Under the pieces are notes generated by a model. That model ran no database searches. It was given only the letters and a program-made list of their open reading frames with translations, and was not told the DNA's origin. From the NCBI GenBank assembly GCA_024276675.1, contig JAJRWT010000086.1, forward strand, positions 1-64,000: DNA of 64,000 nucleotides, written 5' to 3'. The first letter of the stretch is position 1; each line of letters opens with the position of its first letter. This DNA comes from Myxococcota bacterium (lineage in GTDB: Bacteria > Myxococcota_A > UBA796 > JAFGLY01). Position numbers and translations under genes: made by a program. Shown one piece after another: positions 37,544 to 47,138 of the stretch.

Positions 37544-39397
37544 TCATTCCTGCGCGAGCCCCAACACTGCACGAACGGTGAAACCATGGAAATCCAGACA
37601 GGCGTCCAGGGTTCGAAAAGACGCCCCCCAGGGCCTGGGGTGAATGCTGAGTACGCGGGCCTCGTGTATTCCCCGTGCGGCGGAATCCAGCACAGCACTC
37701 CGCAGGACGCCCGGCGGAAGATCCTCTTCGATGGTCAGCACAATCTCGCGCCCCGCCAGGGCCTGGTCCAGGGCGGCGGTGGCCAGTGGATGGTGCAACA
37801 CCGGGACGGCCACCAGGCCCCATGAAGCCAGGGCGGGGGTTTCCAGGGCATCCAGGGCGACACGCAGACTCGCGGGGCCCATGACAACCAGGCAACGTCG
37901 GGCCCCCGGGCGGTGCTGGAGCGGAAGCCAGGGGCGTTGCGTGGCAGGGCGCAGCATAGCCTGGGGATGGGGGCTGCGCCTCAGGCGCAGGTAGGCGGAA
38001 CCGCGGGTGCCGGCCAGCAGCCAGGACAGCAGAGGTTCCACCTGGGCGGGGATGGTCGGTTCCACCAGGACCAGGTCCGGGAAGCTCCCGAAGATGCCCA
38101 GATCGTTGTAGGACTGGTGGGAGCGCCCATCGGTGTAGTAGCAAAGCCCCGCGTAGTGGCCCACGTAGATGACCCGCAGCCCCTCGGAGAGGTTGGCATG
38201 GACCTGCTCCACGGCGCGTTTCCAGAACGCGGCGTAGGTGTTCAACAGTGGCAGCCGCCCCCGCAGTGCCAAGCCACCCCCGAACGAGGCCATGTCCTGT
38301 TCGGAGATTCCCATCTGGAAGAATCGCTGTGCTCCAGCGTAGGCAGAGCCTGGGTCGCCCACGGCCGCCAGGCCGCATGGAGCGGAAAGGTCGGCATCCA
38401 GCACCACCACCTGGGGATGGCGATCCATGATGGAAGGCAGGGCCAGCGAGTAGGCGTCCCGGGTGGACATGGAAGAGCTGCCTTGGGACGGAGAAGCAGC
38501 GACTCCCTTGAAGTCTGGGGAGGCGAGGGAAACAGCCAGCGATGCCCTGTAGCGCTGGAAGGCACCTCGTAGCGTGGGATCGCGCACCTGCTCCACCAGG
38601 TCCGCCACCACATCCAGGTAAAGCCGGCGGTCGGGAACCTTGCCGTGCCATGGCTGCAACTCGCCCCGAGGCGAAAAGGCGCTGTGGCCGGCCCCTTTCC
38701 GGGTGTGGGCCAGGATGCAGAGCGGAGCCTGGCGGGGAGCAGCGGTCATCGCGGCGCTGAGGGCCTCCGGGTCCTGGCCATCCAGCCGGAGCACGTGGAA
38801 ACCATAGGCCTCGAGCAGCCCGCCCATGTCGGCGATTCGCTTGACCGAGTCCACCCTGCGCTCGGTCTGGAAACCGTTGCAATCGATCACCACCACCAGG
38901 TTGGTCAGGCCACGATGACAGACGGTCTGGAAGGCCTCGTGTACCTGGCCCTCCTGCAGCTCGCCGTCTCCGAGAATCACGAAGAAGCGCTCTTCGGGCG
39001 TGATGGCTGCCATTCCCGCCACCCTGGAGAGAGCCTGACCCAGTGAACCGGTCTCTACCAGGATACCCGGAGTCCCGCGAGATGGGTGGGCCTGGGGAGC
39101 GGCGGGCCCATCCTTGTAGGCACGCAGATCAGCGGCCCTCAAGAAGCCCAGCCCCCGCAGACAGGCGTACTGGGCCGCGGCCGCGTGCCCCTTGGAAAGC
39201 ACGACGTTGCGTTGCCCCAGTCCGAAGTAGATGGCCACCAGGATCTCGACGGCTGAGAAGCTGGCTCCCACCCAGCCATGGCGGGCAGCGCGGATGGCGG
39301 CCAGGGTATCTATGCGCACGAGACCAGCCAGCCTGGCCAGGGACGGGCTCTCCCGCAGGCGCCTCCAGGTGGCACGAGGAACTACGAAAACCTCCAC
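37544..39397 (-). CDS. Transketolase
   Basis: A 617-residue single-chain transketolase (thiamine diphosphate enzyme of the pentose phosphate pathway). N-terminal half: VVLSKGHAAAAQYACL, and the ThDP/Mg motif GDGELQEGQVHEAFQTV ending in NGFQ. Pyrimidine-binding half: FFQMGISEQDMASFGGGLAL, and DGRSHQSYNDLGIF, the conserved region with His and Asp near the sugar phosphate. Start GTG 39397 follows GGAGGAG closely. It is shorter than E. coli TktA and its C-terminal domain is compact. It could instead act in a sugar-derived cofactor or polysaccharide pathway, since divergent transketolases often do. The gap 37337-37543 to pgeF shows nothing notable. Confidence 0.85.
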   Translation of the reverse strand: MEVFVVPRATWRRLRESPSLARLAGLVRIDTLAAIRAARHGWVGASFSAVEILVAIYFGLGQRNVVLSKGHAAAAQYACLRGLGFLRAADLRAYKDGPAAPQAHPSRGTPGILVETGSLGQALSRVAGMAAITPEERFFVILGDGELQEGQVHEAFQTVCHRGLTNLVVVIDCNGFQTERRVDSVKRIADMGGLLEAYGFHVLRLDGQDPEALSAAMTAAPRQAPLCILAHTRKGAGHSAFSPRGELQPWHGKVPDRRLYLDVVADLVEQVRDPTLRGAFQRYRASLAVSLASPDFKGVAASPSQGSSSMSTRDAYSLALPSIMDRHPQVVVLDADLSAPCGLAAVGDPGSAYAGAQRFFQMGISEQDMASFGGGLALRGRLPLLNTYAAFWKRAVEQVHANLSEGLRVIYVGHYAGLCYYTDGRSHQSYNDLGIFGSFPDLVLVEPTIPAQVEPLLSWLLAGTRGSAYLRLRRSPHPQAMLRPATQRPWLPLQHRPGARRCLVVMGPASLRVALDALETPALASWGLVAVPVLHHPLATAALDQALAGREIVLTIEEDLPPGVLRSAVLDSAARGIHEARVLSIHPRPWGASFRTLDACLDFHGFTVRAVLGLAQE

Positions 39398-39685
39398 GAC
39401 TCCTCCGGGAAAAGCGATGAGATCCCCCGATGCAAGTTGCCGGGATGAGCGCCTCGGGGGACATGGGCTCACACTTGCAGCACCAAGGACGAGCCGCTCA
39501 TGGAGTACTCTCCAGGATGGCCCGAGGGCCCTGTTGTATTGTAATTCATGCAGGGTAAACGGGAAGCTCTGAAACGCAGCCCGCCAGTGGCGCGGCAGGG
39601 TTCCGGCGCTCGCGGTCGGAAGGGCGCCGTTCCCGCCAAAGGAGCTGCTCAAATATAGGGAAAGCCCATACAGGAGGCCAGGTAC

Positions 39686-40381
39686 GTGATACACCTCGAC
39701 AGCCCGACTATGCTTCTTCTCGGCGCGCTGTGCGCCATGTCCGGCACCTCGTGCAGCACAGGAAAGGACGAGGGGAAAGACCAGCAGGGCGATCCTGCCA
39801 TGATCTCCCGGGAACCGCCTCTCGGGAACACCGCCACGGCGGGGGATGAACCCGCAGGCTCCGCTGCAATGCCTTCCGAAGGGCAAGGCGATTCCCGGGA
39901 ACCTCCGCTTTCCGGCAAAGTATTCACCGACGAAAGGGGCGGATATTCCCTCCGCTACCCCCTGGAATGGACGTTGCGGGATCACAGTTCCAGGGACGAC
40001 ATGATCCGGGCCGACCTGCTGGGCCCCGACAACAGCGGTCTGCAGATTCGCATACTGGACTTTGAACCCAGGGACTTCAACCGTTTCGTGGACCAGTACC
40101 TCCGCCGCTTCATGGACGAGATGTCTTCCCACCACGGCGGCGGAATCCAGGAATTGGACCGTGTCTTCGGGGCCCTTGGCCAAGAGGACTCCTGCGTGGC
40201 ACACATCCAGCTCCATCGCGCCGACGGCCAACAATGGCTGCTCCTGGAGTACCTGTGGTCCATGCAGGGCAACATGAAGAACAAGGTCCTGGTGTTCCAG
40301 GGTGGCACTCCCGCGGAACGGGCCGAATCCCTGGAACCCGAAATCCTGTCCATCGCCAGGTCGCTGCGCCTGCTCCCATAG
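39686..40381 (+). CDS. Lipoprotein of unknown function
   Basis: A 231-residue lipoprotein from GTG 39686, with AGGAGG nine bases upstream; the lipobox is near SGTSC. A disordered Glu/Pro/Ala linker (25-75) precedes a compact domain that opens with FTDERGGYSLRYPLEWTLRD. That opening resembles PsbP/Mog1-like domains of small secreted lipoproteins, which begin with Y-S-x-x-YP-x-x-W. The rest of the domain (LLGPDNSGLQIRILDF) is consistent. It is divergent from the transketolase; the 288-base gap between them shows no clear promoter to my eye. Confidence 0.6.
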   Translation: MIHLDSPTMLLLGALCAMSGTSCSTGKDEGKDQQGDPAMISREPPLGNTATAGDEPAGSAAMPSEGQGDSREPPLSGKVFTDERGGYSLRYPLEWTLRDHSSRDDMIRADLLGPDNSGLQIRILDFEPRDFNRFVDQYLRRFMDEMSSHHGGGIQELDRVFGALGQEDSCVAHIQLHRADGQQWLLLEYLWSMQGNMKNKVLVFQGGTPAERAESLEPEILSIARSLRLLP

Positions 40382-40594
40382 TCATTCCCCGACCGCCGGC
40401 CCTGGAACCGGGTGGCAATGGTCCCGCCGTGCTCCGCCTGAAAGGCCCTGAAGGGTCTCCTGGAGAGAACAGGTGGGCGGCTTGCTCAGGCAGGTACCCG
40501 GCAGTGGATCCACCCGTGGTGAGCAGCGTGATGGCGCCGGTACGCAGGCTCGCGCCGTATGCCAGCACAGGAAGATATCCCCGCGCCAGCCCTT

Positions 40595-41614
40595 TCAGTC
40601 CAGGGCCAGGTCTTCCCAGCCCGGGGCGGGCCTGTAGGGGCGAGCGGCCACCTGGTCGCCAGCGCGACGAATGCGCCCCCGGGAAAGCACTCCGCCAAGA
40701 TTCCGCACAAGTTTCAAGTGCCTTATGCCCATGGGGTCCATACCCATGAGCCTGGCACAGGTGGCGTCCACGGCGGCCAGGTCGTCGCCCATGACCACCA
40801 CCCTGCTGCTGACGGGAGCGCCCATCAGCGGGCCATCGCCTTCCATCCCCACAAGGCCGTCCACCACGGCAAATCCTGGCTTCGCAACGCTCCAGACATC
40901 GGCGATGCACTCGTGAATGCCCGCCCAGTGCAGGGGGTTCTTTGGCCACCCCATGGCGCTGCCGGGAACCAGGCCGAAGAGGTTCTTCAACGACAGCGTG
41001 ATGCCGGTCCAGTGGTGGGTCTTCATGCGGGGTACCGAGACCAACAGGTCGGCTGCCAGGGCCGTACTGGCCAAGGGTATGGATTCCAGGCGGCTCCGTG
41101 GGGCCAACAAGGGCACTTCCACCACCGCGTCCAGGTTGAGATCCACGAAGCGCAGGCCCAGATCGCGAAGCGCAGGCCCCAGACCGCTGCCCTCCAGGAG
41201 CAGCTCCGTGTCGCGACGATGGCCCGGCGCTTCGCCAACCACGACCCGCCGGGCACCCAGCCGCAGGAAGGCCTGCGCCAGCGCCAGCACCAGGCGGGGA
41301 TCGGTGTTGATGGGTCGCACGGGATCGAAGTCCACCATGTTGGGTTTCAACAGCACCGTGCCCCCGACGGCCTTTTCCAGCATTTCTGGGTAGCCGCGAA
41401 GGGCACGGCCCAGGCGAGCAGTGAGGCCATGGTCATAGCTGCCCACGGCCAGGGTGGTCACCAGGGTTTCGCCCATTCCTCCGGCCAGGGCCGACGCCGG
41501 CAATCCCGCGACGGCAAAGGCCGCCGAGCCCAGAGAACCCGCCAGAAGACTCCGGCGGGTCAGCAGGTCGCGATGAACCGGAGCTGCCGGGTCTTCGTCG
41601 TGTCCCGCTCCCAT
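40595..41614 (-). CDS. DUF362 protein with Tat signal
   Basis: A 339-residue DUF362 protein. The N-terminus has a twin-arginine signal, LLTRRSLLAGSLGSAAFAVA, so the protein is exported folded. The domain shows VLLKPNMVDF, DPRLVLALAQAFLRLGARRV, VVGEAPGHRRD, VPRMKTHHWTGITLSLKNLF and GDDLAAVDATCARLMGMDP, all typical of the family. The usual C-terminal ferredoxin Cys clusters are absent. Function is unknown. ATG 41614 overlaps the DUF2058 stop as TGATG, so the two are translationally coupled. Confidence 0.8.
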   Translation of the reverse strand: MGAGHDEDPAAPVHRDLLTRRSLLAGSLGSAAFAVAGLPASALAGGMGETLVTTLAVGSYDHGLTARLGRALRGYPEMLEKAVGGTVLLKPNMVDFDPVRPINTDPRLVLALAQAFLRLGARRVVVGEAPGHRRDTELLLEGSGLGPALRDLGLRFVDLNLDAVVEVPLLAPRSRLESIPLASTALAADLLVSVPRMKTHHWTGITLSLKNLFGLVPGSAMGWPKNPLHWAGIHECIADVWSVAKPGFAVVDGLVGMEGDGPLMGAPVSSRVVVMGDDLAAVDATCARLMGMDPMGIRHLKLVRNLGGVLSRGRIRRAGDQVAARPYRPAPGWEDLALD

Positions 41615-42147
41615 CAGAGCAGGTGCTCCGATGGATCACCGGGATCGGGGGGGGCTTCGTTGAAGAAGACCACGCGTTCAGGAATTATCGAGATGACTCG
41701 CGAGGCGACATCCGCCGAAACCACAACGTACTCTTCGTTGCCAAGCTCTTTGATGACGGCCACGGCGGCTCTGCCGTCGCGCAGATCCATGGCCAGACTC
41801 TCGGGAAGATCCAGGCGATGGAGAAACCGGCCGTCCAACGTGCGGTGCCAGAAACGCTGTGGTCCGTGGCCGTGACTGACGGCGTGATACCTGAGGATCT
41901 GGTTGCACCGTGGGTCCCGGGTCCTGGCTTCTTCCCGAGCCTGGAACAGCCTGCGAGCTTCCAGGCGTTGGCGCTGGCGCTCCTGCTGCTCCAGAAGCCG
42001 CGCCTTTCGCTCACGTTCCTCGAGTACCTTCCTGGAAACCCGGGTGGCCTGCTGCTTCTTGCGGTCCTTCTTCAGCTTTTGGTTGATCTTGCGCAGATCC
42101 TTCCTGGATGCCAGGCCCGCCCTTACCAGTTGCTCACGTAGCGACAC
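41614..42147 (-). CDS. DUF2058 (YaiL-like) nucleoid-associated protein
   Basis: A 177-residue protein: a strongly basic coiled-coil N-terminus (SLREQLVRAGLASRKDLRKI, then KKDRKKQQATRVSRK) and a C-terminal domain with LDGRFLHRLDLPESLAMDLR and VVVSADVASRVISIIPERVV. This matches DUF2058/YaiL proteins, small RNA- or nucleoid-associated proteins of unclear role. Start GTG 42147 has GGAG five bases upstream. It is the first gene of a pair with DUF362. Confidence 0.8.
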   Translation of the reverse strand: MSLREQLVRAGLASRKDLRKINQKLKKDRKKQQATRVSRKVLEERERKARLLEQQERQRQRLEARRLFQAREEARTRDPRCNQILRYHAVSHGHGPQRFWHRTLDGRFLHRLDLPESLAMDLRDGRAAVAVIKELGNEEYVVVSADVASRVISIIPERVVFFNEAPPDPGDPSEHLL

Positions 42148-42228
42148 GCCTTCTCCGCTTCTGCATGTGGTTCCGAGCCCGGTGGCACGCTCGTTGGTAG
42201 AATGAAAACGAGGGAGGTCGTGGTTGCA

Positions 42229-42786
42229 TCAACCCAGGCGCGACCGAGCCGCCCTGGAGAAAGCATCGTGGGCCGGCTGGCCCCGAAGAGCGAAGATGAC
42301 TTGGGCAACGGAGGTTTCTCGTTCCAGGAACCTGGCTACGCGATCCACGGCCACCTGCGCGGCTTCGGCAAGGGGGTACCCATAGACGCCCGTCGATATG
42401 GAGGGAAGCGCGACGCTGCCACATTCCCGATTGCCCGCCAGGAAGAGCGCCATGTCGTATGCGGAGGCGAGCTGCTGCCTGCACAGCTCCGCACGAGCCG
42501 GATCGTAGATGGGACCCACCGCGTGAATGACCCATGGAGCCAGGTCGAAACCCGGTGTGATTCTGGCCTGGCCCGTTGGGCAACGCTGGCCGGCTGCGTC
42601 GGCTCGAACAGCGCGGCAAGCCTCCAGCAGGCGCGGACCAGCGGCCCTGTGCACCGCTCCGTCCACACCTCCCCCACCCGCCAATCGGGAGTTGGCAGCC
42701 GTCACCACGGCGTCTACCTTGAGATCAGTTATGCTCCCAGCATAGAGTGAGAGCTTGCGGCCGCTGTGAATATAACTTTCTTTCAC
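42229..42786 (-). CDS. Macro-domain ADP-ribose hydrolase
   Basis: A 185-residue macro domain (O-acetyl-ADP-ribose / ADP-ribosyl hydrolase type). It has LYAGSITDLKVDAVVTAANS, GGGGVDGAVHRAAGP (the ribose-binding Gly-rich loop), CPTGQARITPGFDL, VIHAVGP and LPSISTGVYGYP (the phosphate loop), all classic. GTG 42786 places the start just before the domain; AGGAGG lies about 11 bases upstream, so a slightly different start is possible. An in-frame extension further upstream would overlap the divergent gene region and looks non-native. Confidence 0.85.
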   Translation of the reverse strand: MKESYIHSGRKLSLYAGSITDLKVDAVVTAANSRLAGGGGVDGAVHRAAGPRLLEACRAVRADAAGQRCPTGQARITPGFDLAPWVIHAVGPIYDPARAELCRQQLASAYDMALFLAGNRECGSVALPSISTGVYGYPLAEAAQVAVDRVARFLERETSVAQVIFALRGQPAHDAFSRAARSRLG

Positions 42787-43011
42787 TTTTCGACAGGCCT
42801 CCTGCGCTCTGTTTCCGCAGATAACACGACATACCCCGAATATACCAACTCCTTCCACCAGGCCCACGGACACCCGCAAAAAAGCCCGTCTCCTGCCCCG
42901 GGAGACAATCCAACGGGCCCCGGCCTCCTTGAAGGCGCCTTCGAGAAACCAATCCACCATACCATCTGCCCATCCAGGCAGTCTCCCGACAGATGTACCC
43001 GCGAGCAACTC

Positions 43012-44244
43012 ATGACCGCGTCTCAGTGGCCAACCTCCAATAATCCCACCCTAAAACGCGCCACCACCGGGGCCATGGTGCTCGCTCTCCTGTTTCTCTC
43101 TCTCCTGGCGGCTTCATGCAGCTCAGCCATCCGGCGGACCTACCTGCAAACCAGAGAAGCAGTGCTGGCCCCTCCGCCGGCGGTTCCAGAAAACTGGGAA
43201 CCTGATGTCGTTCTCAGCATCGACTGGGCCCTGCTCTCCGACGTTGTAGAGCAACGCATACAGCAACGCCTGGCGGGGCCAGCCCCCGGCATTGGCCTGG
43301 CCAACCTCATCCAGGTGACCCCGGACCTGCAGGTGAGCGACCTGCGCACCGCCCCATCGTGGACCTGTCCATCCTGCGTCAAGCTGCGCTGCACCCTGAA
43401 CCTGAAGCTGAACATCCAGGCCGCATCGGCCCGCACCAGCCTTTCGGTGACGGCGAACCTGGCGGCCACATTCGAGATCCGCGGCATCCTGCAAGACCGC
43501 CAGCTCGAGATCCAGGCCATCCTCGCCGAGCTGAGCCTCCGGCCGAAACAGGGCTCCTGGGCACAGGCCACCGGGACCAACCTCCAGGGCTCCATATCCC
43601 GGTACCTGCAGGCAGCCCTGGCGTCGTCCCCGGTGAGGCTGGCGAAGATCCCATGGGATCCGGAAAGCATCATCGCCGTCCGCCCTCGCTGTACCGGGCC
43701 ATCCCTCAACCTGGAACTCCTCACCGCCAACCCCGCCCCGCACAAGGTACAGGCACCCAGGCTTGCCGGGGCCCAGTGGGCACTCGCCTTCAGCACCGAC
43801 AGCCTCCTGGCCCTGGCACGGCGTGCCTCTTTCCGGGGGGGCGCCCTGACCCACGGGGTCTTCCTGGACCTGGTGGACATCGACACAGACCAGGATGATC
43901 TGTGGCTGCACGTGCGGCTCTGGAGACCAAGGGGCCTGGGGTGGTGGAGGGATTATCGCGTGCTGATGAAACTCCAGGTGGAAAACGGCAGTATCGAGAC
44001 CGAGCCGCTCCAGATCACGGAGCTTGGGCACAGCAGACATGCTGCGCTGGCCGATCCCGTCACCGCCTTGAGTTCTGCGGTCGTGTTGGAGTCCATTCGC
44101 GAAGGCACTACCTTGTCCCGCGGCATTGAACTGGGAGGCAGCGGAATCATCTCCGGATTGACCGCCGAAAACCTGGCCCTGCGCGACGATGCCCTGGTGA
44201 TTTACGGCAAAGTCGCGGACCCATCACCCACCGGCCCCATCTGA
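43012..44244 (+). CDS. Lipoprotein, possibly DUF4403/TULIP-like
   Basis: A roughly 410-residue lipoprotein (lipobox LLAASC). The mature part is beta-rich with alternating hydrophobic residues (CTLNLKLNIQAASARTSLSV, LWLHVRLWRPRG) and two similar halves, each with a long strand pair followed by a helix. This suggests a lipid-binding tubular fold of the DUF4403/TULIP type, but no motif proves it. The start is ATG 43012; ATG 43075 at the hydrophobic core is an alternative. The SGNH gene follows by about 60 bases on the same strand. Confidence 0.55.
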   Translation: MTASQWPTSNNPTLKRATTGAMVLALLFLSLLAASCSSAIRRTYLQTREAVLAPPPAVPENWEPDVVLSIDWALLSDVVEQRIQQRLAGPAPGIGLANLIQVTPDLQVSDLRTAPSWTCPSCVKLRCTLNLKLNIQAASARTSLSVTANLAATFEIRGILQDRQLEIQAILAELSLRPKQGSWAQATGTNLQGSISRYLQAALASSPVRLAKIPWDPESIIAVRPRCTGPSLNLELLTANPAPHKVQAPRLAGAQWALAFSTDSLLALARRASFRGGALTHGVFLDLVDIDTDQDDLWLHVRLWRPRGLGWWRDYRVLMKLQVENGSIETEPLQITELGHSRHAALADPVTALSSAVVLESIREGTTLSRGIELGGSGIISGLTAENLALRDDALVIYGKVADPSPTGPI

Positions 44245-44306
44245 TCCCCCAGGCCTCGAACAAAGATCCCGCGCAAGAACACCAACCCGCCCCGCCCGTC
44301 CATACC

Positions 44307-45869
44307 ATGCAAGCACCATCGTCACTCCCCCACAGCCGCAGGATCCTGTTCACGCTGGGCATACTCCTGGCCTTCCTGGTGCTCACCGATTCTCTCGCTC
44401 GCACCCTCGGCTCCAACATCCTGGAACAGGCCCGGGCTCCCACCCCCGAACGGGAAGACGACGCCCCCAACCTCAACGGCAACCCCTATCTTCTATGGGA
44501 GATGGCCCCTGGCATCCGCCACGAGATGGGAGTCCTGGCCCACATCAACAGCCTGGGCCTACGCGGGCCTGAATGGTCCCCCAGCAAGCCCCGGGGCGTG
44601 CGCAGGATCATGGCCCTGGGGGACTCCAGCGTCTTCGGCTTCGGCGTGGAAGATCAACAGGTGTTCACCGCAGTCCTGGACGACATGCTGGGAGACGGAG
44701 TCCAGGCCATCAACGCCGCCGTTCCCGGCTACTCCACCTTCCAGACCATCAACCTGCTGAAGATGCGAGCCCTGGCGCTCCACCCCGACCTGCTCCTGGT
44801 GGCCTGCCAGTGGTCCGACAACAACTTCGACAGCTTCGTAGACAAGGAACTCCTGGCAGCCTACGGTACCTTCGGCAACCGCTGGGCGCGCCGCGCCAGG
44901 TCCATACTGGAATACTCCGCTCTCTTCCGGCTCCTGGACTACCAACTCCGCGTGGCCGGCAAGATACCCGGAGCACGCAAGGTGGGCTGGATGGTGGGGC
45001 GGGGCGAACATATCGGTCCACGCCGGGTGGAACTCAACGACTACGCGCAAAACCTGGAGACCATCACCGAGTTGGCCCATGAACACGATGCCGAGGTGAT
45101 GTTCATGATCCTGGCCAACGAAGAAGACATCGAGCCCTCTTCCGACGGTCCCGCCGCCTGGGACCCCTACCGTCGGGCAATCCGCGACACGGCGGCCCGT
45201 CACTGCTCGCCGGTCCTGGACGTGCCCGCCCTGTTCCAGGCCTCGGGCCTGGGAAAAGACGAACTGCTCCTGGATGAAATGCACCCCTCGGCCCAGGGGC
45301 ACCGCATCATCGCAGAAGCACTGGCATCCATCCTGGAGGAGCGGGGCTGGCCCGAGGGCGCCCCCATCGAGTCCGACCCCAAGCCCGGTCCCGTCCCCAC
45401 CTACACAGACCTTTTCATCCAGGAAAACGCCCCCGAACCACCGCCCCCACAGCCCGAGGGAATGCTCGAAGCAGCCGACGCTCCGTCCATATCGGGCAGT
45501 GTGCTCGTTCCCCAGTACAAGGCGGGCGCCATCCAGATCGACATCGTGGACGCCTCCGCCGATCCCCCCAGGGTGGTGGGGAGCACTCGCCTGGAAGAAC
45601 CGGGGCCCTTCCACGCAAGACTCACCGCCAGGGCCGATTCCATACGCTTCATCGCCTACCTGGACGAAAACGGCGACGGGCCCGGTCCCGGCGACACGAG
45701 GGTGGTGATAGACGGCGATGCCCTGGAAATCCCCCAGGACGGCGACCTGGAAAACCTGGTTGGGGACCTGTCCAGGGGCACCGCGACAACTACTTTTTCC
45801 GCTGATACCCCCCCCCCGCAACAGGGGCCTGCCCCCACCCCCTCGGTCCCCGCTTCCCATGGCCCATGA
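44307..45869 (+). CDS. SGNH hydrolase with C-terminal beta domain
   Basis: A 520-residue protein with an N-terminal signal anchor (RILFTLGILLAFLVLTDSLA). The SGNH domain has block I RRIMALGDSSVFGFG (Ser nucleophile), NAAVPGYSTFQ (block II), the CQWSDNNFDSF strand (block III) and DEMHPSAQGHRIIAEALASI (Asp-His). After a Pro-rich linker (about 365-390), a beta domain, SISGSVLVPQYKAGAIQIDI to DENGDGPGPGDTRVV, resembles carbohydrate-binding or Ca-binding modules of myxobacterial surface proteins. It probably de-acylates surface sugars. It overlaps the FG-GAP gene by 11 bases. Confidence 0.75.
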   Translation: MQAPSSLPHSRRILFTLGILLAFLVLTDSLARTLGSNILEQARAPTPEREDDAPNLNGNPYLLWEMAPGIRHEMGVLAHINSLGLRGPEWSPSKPRGVRRIMALGDSSVFGFGVEDQQVFTAVLDDMLGDGVQAINAAVPGYSTFQTINLLKMRALALHPDLLLVACQWSDNNFDSFVDKELLAAYGTFGNRWARRARSILEYSALFRLLDYQLRVAGKIPGARKVGWMVGRGEHIGPRRVELNDYAQNLETITELAHEHDAEVMFMILANEEDIEPSSDGPAAWDPYRRAIRDTAARHCSPVLDVPALFQASGLGKDELLLDEMHPSAQGHRIIAEALASILEERGWPEGAPIESDPKPGPVPTYTDLFIQENAPEPPPPQPEGMLEAADAPSISGSVLVPQYKAGAIQIDIVDASADPPRVVGSTRLEEPGPFHARLTARADSIRFIAYLDENGDGPGPGDTRVVIDGDALEIPQDGDLENLVGDLSRGTATTTFSADTPPPQQGPAPTPSVPASHGP

Positions 45870-47118
45870 ACAACGATACCACTTCGCGGAACCATCCTGC
45901 CTGGCTCCCCTGCTATGCATCCTGCTGGCGGCCTGCGGAAACGGCAGCCCCGACACCGCGATGGACAGCGCTGCCACCGACAGCTCCGCCTCTTGGACAG
46001 ACGACGCCGATGGTGACGGCTTCTCATCTTCCCAGGACTGCGACGACCAGGACCCCTCCATCTACCCCGGGGCCAACGACCCACCATTCGACAACGTGGA
46101 CCAGGACTGCGATGGACTGGATGTGCTCTCCTGGAGCATTCCCGGCCAAAGGACCGACGAGGGCTTCGGCACATCCCTGGCATGGACCACGGCTGGCACC
46201 CTGGCAGTGGGGGCACCGTACCAGGAGCCGGGGCGTGTCTACTACGTACCCGACCTGCTCTCCAACGGCACCGAAGCGCAGATCCTGCTGGAATCGGATG
46301 GCAGGGCCGGCATCTCCCTGGCCTCCCTTGGCGAAGACGGCCTCCTGGTGGGCGCGCCATGGTTCGCCGGGCGAGCAGGCGCCCTGCTGGACGAAAGCGG
46401 AAATGTCTTCGCCCAGGGCGCCGGGGAAGGGCAGCTTCTCGGTGGCAGCCTGGCCACCTCCGGCGAAACCTGGGCAGCGAGCACGCTGGAGGGTTGGAGC
46501 AGCGAAGACGGCGATGTGCGGGCAGAAGCCCATCCCGGAGCCGTCGCCATCCTCAACGGTTCCATCGTGCTGGGTTTCCCGTTGGGAGCCACTGCCATCG
46601 GCGGCGAGCTGGGCAGCTCCGACAGAATCGTGGAGGACCAGCTCACCACTGACGAGGCCGGCTACTCACTGGCGGTGGGAGATCTCGACGCAAACGGCCA
46701 CGATGACCTGGTGGTGGGAGCACCTGGCGCCGCCAGGGTCCTGGTGCTCTGGGACGGAGCCCTGCCGCGAGAACTCTCCACCGGCGCCCAGGGGCTGCTG
46801 GTAATCCAGGGCGAAGGAGCCCGCTTCGGGCATTCGGTGTTGGTGTCGGACATCAACGCCGACGGCTCCGCCGACCTGGTGGTGGGAGCGCCCATGCATG
46901 GCGAAGAACTCCAGGGAGCTGTCTCCATGTTCGCCGGCCCCCTGGATCCCCAGGGCGATACCCTTGTTTCAGGGGATGCCGCCTGGCAGTGGGAGGGTAG
47001 CGCTGACGGCGGCAACCTGGGCACATCCCTGGCCGCCCGGGAAGGCGTGCTGGCAGCCGGGGCTCCTGGCTACGCCGATTCGGCGGGGTCGGTGCTACTG
47101 TGGGCGCCAGTGGATTGA
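45859..47118 (+). CDS. FG-GAP repeat lipoprotein with MopE-like Ca-binding motif
   Basis: A 419-residue lipoprotein (lipobox LLAAC). Near the N-terminus is DADGDGFSSSQDCDDQDPSI, then YPGANDPPFDNVDQDCDGLD, the MopE/thrombospondin-3-like calcium motif common in Myxococcota. Several FG-GAP beta-propeller blades follow, each with a D-x-N-x-D-x-x-D-L-x-V-G-AP signature (for example GDLDANGHDDLVVGAPG and SDINADGSADLVVGAPM). It is likely a surface adhesin-like or structural lipoprotein. ATG 45859 lies inside the end of the SGNH gene, so expression is coupled. Confidence 0.8.
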   Translation: MAHEQRYHFAEPSCLAPLLCILLAACGNGSPDTAMDSAATDSSASWTDDADGDGFSSSQDCDDQDPSIYPGANDPPFDNVDQDCDGLDVLSWSIPGQRTDEGFGTSLAWTTAGTLAVGAPYQEPGRVYYVPDLLSNGTEAQILLESDGRAGISLASLGEDGLLVGAPWFAGRAGALLDESGNVFAQGAGEGQLLGGSLATSGETWAASTLEGWSSEDGDVRAEAHPGAVAILNGSIVLGFPLGATAIGGELGSSDRIVEDQLTTDEAGYSLAVGDLDANGHDDLVVGAPGAARVLVLWDGALPRELSTGAQGLLVIQGEGARFGHSVLVSDINADGSADLVVGAPMHGEELQGAVSMFAGPLDPQGDTLVSGDAAWQWEGSADGGNLGTSLAAREGVLAAGAPGYADSAGSVLLWAPVD

Positions 47119-47138
47119 TTCTTGACCACGGAGCCCAC

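Noticed and set aside
37464..38882. Alternative minus-strand frame inside the transketolase gene
   Set aside because: The transketolase frame has all ThDP motifs; the other frame is Gly/Pro/Arg-rich noise.
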